DNA from: Nitrospinota bacterium
GTDB lineage: Bacteria > Nitrospinota_A > UBA7883 > JADGGD01
Reading direction: 5' to 3'
DNA: 7,746 nt
Assembly: GCA_015229165.1 (NCBI GenBank)
Contig: JADGCD010000098.1
Span: 1-7,746 of the forward strand
Shown: in pieces, positions 1 through 4,866 of the stretch
Numbering within the stretch: the stretch's first letter is position 1
Layout of the letters: each line of letters opens with the position of its first letter
Notes under the pieces: generated by a model
The model's input: only the letters and a program-made list of their open reading frames with translations
What the model was told of the DNA's origin: nothing
Database searches by the model: none
Program-made: the position numbers and the translations under genes

Positions 1-1
1 C

Positions 2-445
2 GATGGAATGCGGATACGCTCCGACCGGGAGCGGCGCCGCCTCTTCCCCGAGCGGGGCGGACGATATCGGGAGGGGGCGACAGAGCAGGTCTACCGGCGG
101 TTGCGGGTGATGGCCGGATCAATTCTCGACACCGGATTCCACGCTATCGTCGATGCGGCGTTTCTGTCGATCCGTCAGCGGCGGGAGTTTCTCGCGTGGA
201 GCAAGACCCGGAGGACCGAAGCGATCATCCTCGACTTCCCCGATCCCGGTGAGGAGGCGCTGGTCAGTCGGCTACGGTCGCGGGATCCCGACGATCCGTC
301 GGAAGCGACGCCGGAGGTGGTGGCGCTCCAGCGGGAGCAGCGGGATCCTCTGACAGAAGAAGAGGCGCGCCATGCGGTACCCATCGACGACCGGACGTCG
401 CCGGAGGAGGTGGCCCGCCTGATCGACAGGCCGTCACTCCCGTAA
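2..445 (+). CDS. P-loop (AAA-type) kinase-like protein, C-terminal part; 5' end outside the window
   Basis: The frame is open from the first bases of the window, so the gene starts upstream. The ATG at 8 is probably internal. Numbering from that Met, the pattern IRSDRERRRL (3-12), a Tyr-rich linker, IVDAAFL (47-53, Walker-B-like), RREF (58-61) and a lid-like SRLRSRDPDDPSEAT segment (87-101) ending in QREQRDPL matches the small predicted kinases of the COG0645 type. These occur alone or as the C-terminal half of proteins annotated as aminoglycoside phosphotransferase-like/ATP-binding. The Walker A loop would lie just before the RSD motif and is off the left edge. The protein is probably a cytoplasmic ATP-dependent phosphotransferase of unknown substrate. 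The gene converges on the binding-protein gene and ends 33 bases before a strong hairpin. Family assignment is by motif pattern only. Whether an N-terminal APH-like domain exists cannot be seen. Confidence 0.72.
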   Translation, partial: DGMRIRSDRERRRLFPERGGRYREGATEQVYRRLRVMAGSILDTGFHAIVDAAFLSIRQRREFLAWSKTRRTEAIILDFPDPGEEALVSRLRSRDPDDPSEATPEVVALQREQRDPLTEEEARHAVPIDDRTSPEEVARLIDRPSLP

Positions 446-478
446 CGTCTCAACACGGAGCTTCAACGCCGACCGAAA

Positions 479-508
479 AGGCCCGGACGGCATGCGTCGT
501 CCGGGCCT
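479..508. terminator. Bidirectional intrinsic terminator between convergent genes
   Basis: An 11-bp perfect GC-rich stem (479-489 pairing with 498-508) encloses an 8-base loop. Read on the minus strand, the stem is followed by TTTTC, a usable U-tract. On the plus strand it is followed by CTCTCGTTTC, a weaker one. It lies 33 bases after the plus-strand kinase stop and 19 bases after the minus-strand binding-protein stop, so it most likely terminates both transcripts. Confidence 0.8.
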
Positions 509-527
509 CTCGTTTCAAGGCGGATGG

Positions 528-1343
528 CTATCCCCGATCCTCCGGGACATGCTTCCACGAGAGGAGTATCCCCCTTCCCTCATCGCTGCGGGCGAACTCG
601 ACGAACGCCTTCACCGGCGCCGACGTCGCGCTGTTGGTGATGATGTTGAAGTCCTCGTAATAGGTATACGCGCCGGGAACGGTTTTCGGCGAAGGGAGAA
701 CCCCGTCGATCTTGAGAACCTTCACGTCGCCGCTTTCGTAGCCGTACAACTGGAGCCCGATGGCCCCCTCGTTTTCCGCGACGATGGTGTTGGTCCCGGT
801 CATCGGATTCCCCTTCGTGGCGGGCGCGATGGTGCGCAACCCTTCGGTCTTCCCGGCGGAATCGGTCTCGAAGGTCATGGTCTCCAGCACGCACGGTTGC
901 AGGTAGACGTTGTCGATGGGGGCGTCCTTGCCGCCCAGCTCTTTCCAGTTTCTGATGGAGCCGTTCATGATCCTCGCCGCCTGCTCTTTCGTGATGCTCG
1001 CAACCGGGTTGGCCTTGTTGACCACGAAAACGATCGGCGCTTTGCCCACCACGGTCTTGCTCAGGCTGGCGTCCAGTTGACCTTCGCCGAAGTTGAACGT
1101 AGAGACGCCGATGTCGGCCTTTTTGCCGAGGACGCCGCTGACACCCGAGCGGCAGGCGCCCTGCGTCACCTCCACGACGACGCCGCTTTTCGCCGTGAAC
1201 GCCTCTCCCAACTTGCGCGCTACCGGCGCGGTGCAGGGGTCCCCCGCGATGACGATCTTCTCTGCAGCCAACGCGGCGGATGCGAAGACGAGAACCGCAG
1301 TGGCCAACATGCCACCCACAAATCGGAACAACGGCATGCTCAT
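528..1343 (-). CDS. PstS-like periplasmic substrate-binding protein
   Basis: This is an exported solute-binding protein of the phosphate-binding (PBP type 2, PBP-like) superfamily, about 271 residues, the usual size for the short PstS-like branch. Numbered from the ATG at 1349, a signal peptide covers about residues 3-29 (hydrophobic core GGMLATAVLVFASAALA, cleavage near ALA-A). The mature protein has the family landmarks: an AGDPCTAP loop (35-42), VTQGACRSG (61-69), KKADIGVST (76-84), the AARIMNGSIRNWKELGG segment (124-140), NEGAIGL (193-199) and VKVLKIDGVLPSP (209-221). Cysteines C39, C66 and C153 fall in the loops where PstS proteins use Ser/Thr/Gly/Arg to hold phosphate, so the ligand is open. 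The start at 1343 is chosen because AAAGGA ends 7 bases before that ATG but only 1 base before the ATG at 1349. The gene follows the porin by 39 bases without a terminator, so it is probably co-transcribed. No ABC permease or ATPase is nearby. Confidence 0.85.
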   Translation of the reverse strand: MSMPLFRFVGGMLATAVLVFASAALAAEKIVIAGDPCTAPVARKLGEAFTAKSGVVVEVTQGACRSGVSGVLGKKADIGVSTFNFGEGQLDASLSKTVVGKAPIVFVVNKANPVASITKEQAARIMNGSIRNWKELGGKDAPIDNVYLQPCVLETMTFETDSAGKTEGLRTIAPATKGNPMTGTNTIVAENEGAIGLQLYGYESGDVKVLKIDGVLPSPKTVPGAYTYYEDFNIITNSATSAPVKAFVEFARSDEGRGILLSWKHVPEDRG

Positions 1344-1350
1344 GGTCATT

Positions 1351-1356
1351 TCCTTT
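1351..1356 (-). promoter_or_regulatory. Ribosome binding site of the binding-protein gene
   Basis: On the minus strand AAAGGA is followed by one base and the ATG at 1349, and by seven bases to the next in-frame ATG at 1343. Only the second spacing is normal for a Shine-Dalgarno site, so translation most likely starts at 1343 and the two N-terminal residues Met-Thr of the longer frame are not made. Confidence 0.6.
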
Positions 1357-1382
1357 GCAATACGGACGTTTGGACGGGCGGG

Positions 1383-2747
1383 TCAGAAGGTCAGCAGCGT
1401 CATCAGATACCCCCATTCGGCGTTGTCGCTTCCCCCCGACCGTTCCTTGGCCGCCGTCCCGGGGAAGAAGAGCGAATAGCCGCCCGACAGTTTGAGATTG
1501 GGGCTGTAGCCGTAGGTCACGGTCAGATCCCACTCCTGCCCGGCGTCGGTCGAATCGCTCGGGTTGGCGTTCACATGGACCCGCGGGGCGGTCCCCACCA
1601 CCGTCAGCCACTGGTCATGCGCCTCGGCCAGCTCGAACTTCCAGTAGTCGACCTGCACCGTCACCGGCCCGTCCACCGGTACGGTTTTCAGGCTGGCGCC
1701 GATGGCCCGCATGTTCCCCCAACTGAAGAAGTCCTGCAGGCCATAGAAGGCGTGGTTCGTGTGGAACGGAAAGACGAAGGTCTTGTGCGCCCCGTTGGCC
1801 GGATCGTCGTCACCGGAGCCGAAGTCGTACTCGGCGCCGATACGTGTCTTCCAGAACGAGGCGATGGTGTACCCGGCCTTGACCGCCAGCGCGTTGGCCT
1901 CCTGCGCCACCCCTTTGGCCCAGTCGCCCCCCTGCCAGACGAACTCGCCCGTATAGTCGATCCCCGCCACGCCGCCGTTCAACCGGAAGCCGTAGGTCTG
2001 GACGTTGAGTTCGGTGTTCCCCTCTTCCCAGCCGAGATAGTAGAGATCGAGCGCATTCTTCCAGGGATCGCCCCCCAGGGCGAAGACGGCGTAGACGCCG
2101 TACAGGTTTTCATCCTTCTTCTTGGACGTCTGGAAATCTTTCGGTGTGAGCCCCCGCAGGTTCACCTCTTCGGTTTCATTGATTTTCGACCAGAAGAGAT
2201 CGATCTTGTGGTCGCCCACGAGCCATTCGGTCTTGAAGGCGTCGAACGTGCGGGCCTGATCTTTCCACCCAAGGTTTCCGATCAGCCGCTGATCCCCATA
2301 GGCCAGTTGCTGGCGGCCCATTTTCAGGTTCATGGGGAGACCGGCGAAATCCTTGGCCAGGAACCAGAGTTCATACAGGTCGGTTCCCGAGTCTGACGCC
2401 AACGGGTTGCGGGCGACGCCGGTCTCCCCCCCCATGGCGTCGCCGGGGCCGCCGTCCGGATCGTAATCGTTGACCGAGGTGCATGCGTTGCAGGTCTGCC
2501 CCCAGACACGCGTATCCTGCAGGCCGACGCCGACCTCCAGTTTGGGGTCGATGGTGGCCTTCAGGTTCAGCAGCATCCGTTGGCTCACCGCATCGACGTA
2601 ATCGTCGGCATTGCTGTTGAAGTCGTCGTTGTTCCGGAACTCAGGCCGAAAGCGGATCATCCCGCTAAAATCCATTTCGACGGCGACCGCCTGCGAACTC
2701 GCCGCGATGGCCACCACACATGCCAGTACCATCGATCGTCTCAGCAT
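1383..2747 (-). CDS. Alginate-export-family outer-membrane porin
   Basis: This is a predicted outer-membrane beta-barrel of the alginate_exp (AlgE-like) family, 454 residues, which is typical for that group. A signal peptide spans about residues 1-22 (basic MLRR, hydrophobic core, AVA before VE). Family landmarks in order are: IRFRPEFRNNDDF (31-43), a QDTRVWG strand (77-83), GRQQLAYGDQRLIG (144-157) followed by the W...ARTFDAF segment (161-171), repeated Tyr/Trp/Phe-rich amphipathic strands, an EYDFGSGD turn, an FFPFHTNHAFYG-like region near residue 330, a GYSLFFPG strand near the end and a terminal Phe, the usual BAM-recognition residue. Cys86 and Cys89 form a CNAC pair in an Asp/Gly-rich loop; it is not a CxxCH haem site. 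Family members are mostly uncharacterised general or anion/polysaccharide porins, so alginate is not implied. The start is fixed by a strong Shine-Dalgarno site. The gene is first in an operon with the binding protein, behind a putative sigma-54 promoter. Confidence 0.85.
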   Translation of the reverse strand: MLRRSMVLACVVAIAASSQAVAVEMDFSGMIRFRPEFRNNDDFNSNADDYVDAVSQRMLLNLKATIDPKLEVGVGLQDTRVWGQTCNACTSVNDYDPDGGPGDAMGGETGVARNPLASDSGTDLYELWFLAKDFAGLPMNLKMGRQQLAYGDQRLIGNLGWKDQARTFDAFKTEWLVGDHKIDLFWSKINETEEVNLRGLTPKDFQTSKKKDENLYGVYAVFALGGDPWKNALDLYYLGWEEGNTELNVQTYGFRLNGGVAGIDYTGEFVWQGGDWAKGVAQEANALAVKAGYTIASFWKTRIGAEYDFGSGDDDPANGAHKTFVFPFHTNHAFYGLQDFFSWGNMRAIGASLKTVPVDGPVTVQVDYWKFELAEAHDQWLTVVGTAPRVHVNANPSDSTDAGQEWDLTVTYGYSPNLKLSGGYSLFFPGTAAKERSGGSDNAEWGYLMTLLTF

Positions 2748-2749
2748 TG

Positions 2750-2757
2750 ATCACCTC
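2750..2757 (-). promoter_or_regulatory. Strong ribosome binding site of the porin gene
   Basis: The minus strand reads GAGGTGAT followed by CA and ATG. These eight bases are fully complementary to the common 16S 3'-terminal sequence AUCACCUC. The GAGG core lies 6 bases before the ATG at 2747. This supports that Met rather than the later Met6 and suggests high expression, as expected for a major porin. Confidence 0.75.
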
Positions 2758-2851
2758 TCTTTTGATGGGCATTACGCCACGGTTGCGGCTTGGCGACTGA
2801 CGAATCATTCTCCCCCGTGAACGACTTATCGACCCTCTCCGGTAAAGCATC

Positions 2852-2866
2852 GCAAAAACCAGGCCA
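2852..2866 (-). promoter_or_regulatory. Putative sigma-54 (RpoN) -24/-12 promoter for the porin operon
   Basis: The minus strand reads TGGCCTGGTTTTTGC. Against the consensus TGGCACG-N4-TTGC it keeps TGGC, the G at the seventh position and TTGC, with exactly ten bases between the invariant GG and GC. Transcription would begin near 2840, giving an untranslated leader of about 93 bases before the porin ATG. No equally good sigma-70 promoter is seen; the best alternative is TTGGAC/CAGTAT on the minus strand around 2946-2974, with a poor -10. Assignment is by eye, without a matrix score. Confidence 0.55.
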
Positions 2867-2956
2867 ATCGTCCGGATGCATGATGAAGATGGCGATTCCA
2901 TGAAAGGCCAATGAAACGGGGCAGATTCGCGCAATGGCAGAGAATACTGTTGAACG

Positions 2957-2988
2957 AAACGATATGGTCCAACGGCGATTTATCGTTT
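2957..2988. repeat. Inverted repeat, candidate activator-binding site
   Basis: AAACGATA (2957-2964) and its exact reverse complement TATCGTTT (2981-2988) flank a 16-base spacer. Relative to the start predicted from the sigma-54-like element (about 2840), it lies at about -117 to -148. That is the range where sigma-54 enhancer-binding proteins usually bind. An 8-bp match over this distance could also be chance. Confidence 0.35.
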
Positions 2989-3089
2989 TGCACGGGGCGG
3001 AACATTTAATCGCCTGCTCAATTAACTTGTTGATTATGCGCGACAAGCAAGCGCCAAAGAGTGTGCGATTCAGAAAACATGCGAGATCA

Positions 3090-3117
3090 AGCGCCGTCGT
3101 AGTCAATCGACGGCGCT
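3090..3117 (-). terminator. Hairpin downstream of dnaJ, probable operon terminator
   Basis: A perfect 10-bp GC-rich stem (3090-3099 with 3108-3117) with an 8-base loop lies 14 bases beyond the dnaJ stop codon. Read on the minus strand it is followed by TTGATCTCGC, so the U-tract is poor and termination may be partial or Rho-assisted. Position and strength make it the most likely end of the GldG-like/DUF4340/grpE/dnaJ transcript. Confidence 0.55.
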
Positions 3118-3120
3118 CGG

Positions 3121-3144
3121 GTTCATGGGTGTCACCCCATGAAC
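3121..3144 (-). repeat. Hairpin spanning the dnaJ stop codon
   Basis: A perfect 9-bp inverted repeat (3121-3129 with 3136-3144) has a 6-base loop. The dnaJ TGA (3134-3132) sits in the loop. It is only three bases from the following 10-bp hairpin, so the transcript 3' end would carry two stacked stem-loops. It may protect the mRNA from 3' exonucleases or help termination. It is a sequence observation with inferred role. Confidence 0.5.
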
Positions 3145-4247
3145 TTTTCGAAAAACCCCTTCTGGTGGGGACGGACGTTCTCCCCTTCCACTTCCGCCAG
3201 CTCCCGGTAAAGTTCTTCCTGCCGTTTAGACAGTTTGGTGGGGGTCTTCACGACCAGTTGCACCAGCAGATCCCCCCGACCATAAGACCGGAGATGGGGA
3301 ACCCCCTGCCCGGCCAAGCGGTGAACGTCCCCCGACTGGGTTCCGGCGGGGACGGTGAACTCCTTGTCGCCGTCCGGGGTGGGGAGGGTGATGTCGGCGC
3401 CGAGAACCGCCTGCGCCACACTGACACTTTGTCGGAGAATCAGATCGTCCCCCTGCCGTTCGAACCGTTCGTGGGCCTTGACGTGGATGACGACGTAGAG
3501 ATCGCCCGCCGGACCGCCGTTGCGCCCTTCCTCCCCTTCGCCCCGGAGCCTAAGTTGCGACCCGTGATCGACTCCGGCGGGGATGCGAGCGGTCAGTTGT
3601 TTCTCCTGCTCGACGTGACCGGCGCCCTTGCAGGTCTTGCAGGGGTTGTCGATCTTGATCCCCTCGCCGCGACAGTGGGGACAGGGGGTGGAGAGGGCGA
3701 AGAATCCTTGCGACCGGGTGACCTGCCCGGTTCCCCGGCAGGTGGCGCAGGTGGTCGGCTCGCTGCCGGGGGCGGACCGCTTCCCTTTGCAGGCGGAACA
3801 GACTACCGCCTTGCGGATGGCGATCTCCTTTTCGACGCCGAAAAGGGCCTCCATGAAGTCGATCTCGATGTCGTAGCGAAGATCGGCGCCCCGCCGTGCG
3901 GCGTTGGCCCCTCCCCGTCCCCCGCCCCGGCGACCGAAGCCGAAGAAGTCTTCAAAAACGTCGCCGAAGTTGGAGAAGATGTCCTCGAATCCCGAAAAGC
4001 CGGAGAAACCGGACTGCTTCAACCCTTCGTGACCGTAGGTGTCGTAAAGTTTCCGCTTCTCGGGGTCGCGCAGGATTTCGTAGGCTTCGGCCGCCTCCTT
4101 GAACTTCTCTTCCGCTTCGGGATTGTCGTGGTTCTGGTCGGGATGATACTTGTAGGCCTGCTTGCGGTAGGCCTTTTTTATCTCCGTATCGGAGGCGTTG
4201 CGCGCCACCTCGAGGACTTCGTAGCAATCCCGTTTCATCGTCGCCAT
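3132..4247 (-). CDS. dnaJ: Chaperone protein DnaJ (Hsp40, type I)
   Basis: This is the cytoplasmic co-chaperone that delivers unfolded proteins to DnaK and stimulates its ATPase. It has 371 residues, full length for bacterial DnaJ, with all type I parts in order. The J domain (about 5-71) carries the HPD triad at 35-37. The Gly/Phe-rich region (about 80-113) contains repeated GF/SGF units. Four cysteine pairs form two zinc sites: C150/C153, C167/C170, C189/C192 and C203/C206. The last three are standard CxxCxGxG; the first reads CSACKGK, lacking the final Gly. The C-terminal substrate-binding domains follow (about 215-350). It starts at an ATG 10 bases after the grpE stop with no clear Shine-Dalgarno site, so translation is probably coupled; an in-frame ATG at 4238 is an alternative. 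It is the last gene of the operon. dnaK is not adjacent. Confidence 0.97.
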   Translation of the reverse strand: MATMKRDCYEVLEVARNASDTEIKKAYRKQAYKYHPDQNHDNPEAEEKFKEAAEAYEILRDPEKRKLYDTYGHEGLKQSGFSGFSGFEDIFSNFGDVFEDFFGFGRRGGGRGGANAARRGADLRYDIEIDFMEALFGVEKEIAIRKAVVCSACKGKRSAPGSEPTTCATCRGTGQVTRSQGFFALSTPCPHCRGEGIKIDNPCKTCKGAGHVEQEKQLTARIPAGVDHGSQLRLRGEGEEGRNGGPAGDLYVVIHVKAHERFERQGDDLILRQSVSVAQAVLGADITLPTPDGDKEFTVPAGTQSGDVHRLAGQGVPHLRSYGRGDLLVQLVVKTPTKLSKRQEELYRELAEVEGENVRPHQKGFFEKFMG

Positions 4248-4257
4248 CGGTTTGTCG

Positions 4258-4866
4258 TTACGCTTTCCGGCCGACGCGCACCAGCGCCGCCCGCACCACC
4301 CGGCCGCCGAATCGATAGCAGGGGGCCAGTTGTTCTATTACCTTCTGGTCGTCCTCCTCCGCCTCCACCGGAACAACACCGACCGCCTGGGCCGCCTCCG
4401 GGTCAAAGGGGGTACCGACCAGATTCACTTCTTCGAGTCCGCGCGCCGCAAGGGCTTTCATCAGCCCGGAGCGCATCATCCGGACCCCCGCCAAAAGCGG
4501 ATCGTCCGACCTGCTATTGTGGGCCATCAGAATGGCCCGGTCAATATCGTCCACCACCGGCAGGAGGTCGGCCACCAGTTCGCCGAACCGGGTCCGGGCC
4601 CGGTTCTCCACATCAGCCTCCAGGCGCTTGCGCAAAGCGTCCATCTCGGCCATCTTCTCCTTGTGGGCGGCGATGTATTCCTTCAATCGCTCGTCGTGAA
4701 GCCGCGCTTCCTCTTCCAACTTCGCCACAAAGGATGGCGCCCGCGTGAGGTCGGCCACGTCGGCGTCGTCGCAAGTATCGTCCGCCGACCGGATCCGGCG
4801 TTTGTCGGCCACCACAATCCGGGGGGACTCCTCCCCGAACCGTTCGCTATCGTCTCGTTCACTCAT
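4258..4866 (-). CDS. grpE: Nucleotide exchange factor GrpE
   Basis: GrpE releases ADP from DnaK as a homodimer in the cytoplasm. The 202-residue protein has an acidic variable N-terminus (1-40). A long charged coiled-coil helix (about 47-95) includes ALRKRLEADVENRAR, the counterpart of the NYRKR segment. LLPVVDDIDRAI (101-112) is the hallmark of the four-helix dimer core. The beta-wing domain follows, with GTPFDP (151-156) and RFGGRVVRAALVRV (185-198). Two common residues differ: the His of FDPxxHxA is Ala159 and the Pro of RPA is Ala193. ATG at 4866 is preferred over the in-frame TTG at 4869 because GGAG (4877-4874) lies 7 bases before it. The start overlaps the DUF4340 gene by 8 bases (ATGAGTGA), indicating translational coupling. 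No heat-shock promoter or CIRCE element is visible ahead of it. Confidence 0.95.
   Translation of the reverse strand: MSERDDSERFGEESPRIVVADKRRIRSADDTCDDADVADLTRAPSFVAKLEEEARLHDERLKEYIAAHKEKMAEMDALRKRLEADVENRARTRFGELVADLLPVVDDIDRAILMAHNSRSDDPLLAGVRMMRSGLMKALAARGLEEVNLVGTPFDPEAAQAVGVVPVEAEEDDQKVIEQLAPCYRFGGRVVRAALVRVGRKA

Larger units (their letters stand above)
2748..3089. other. AT-richer intergenic regulatory region upstream of the porin
   Basis: Between the dnaJ terminator hairpins and the porin start lie about 340 bases without a convincing gene. A hand count of 2881-3060 gives about 47% GC, clearly below the flanking genes. A minus-strand frame is open from a TTG at 3106 to 2741, but it has no recognisable motifs and uses codons unlike the neighbours. 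The region contains the sigma-54-like promoter, an inverted repeat at 2957-2988 and a small imperfect palindrome near 3020-3036 (AATTAAC-TT-GTTGATT). It is best read as the control region of the porin operon. Confidence 0.65.

Noticed and set aside
8..10. ATG as start of a complete small kinase gene
   Set aside because: A protein starting here would lack the Walker A loop that must precede the RSD motif. The frame is open upstream.
492..2396. Very long plus-strand open frame (over 600 codons) opposite the porin and binding-protein genes
   Set aside because: It is antisense to two genes with clear signal peptides and family motifs. Its translation is rich in Arg/Gly/His/Pro without domains, as expected for a mirror frame in GC-rich DNA, and it runs across the terminator hairpin.
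2919..2940. Possible Pho box (CTGCCAT ... CTGCCCC on the minus strand) upstream of the porin
   Set aside because: The two half-sites are separated by 9 bases instead of about 4, and the second is degenerate. It is not enough to claim PhoB control.
2741..3106. Minus-strand frame of about 121 codons filling the porin upstream gap
   Set aside because: It begins with TTG inside the dnaJ terminator loop, has no Shine-Dalgarno site or recognisable motif, and runs through the promoter-like element. Its base composition is that of an intergenic region.
2934..4748. Long plus-strand open frame opposite dnaJ and grpE
   Set aside because: It overlaps two unmistakable chaperone genes on the other strand, and its second half is low-complexity Pro/Arg/Gly. 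It is a shadow frame.
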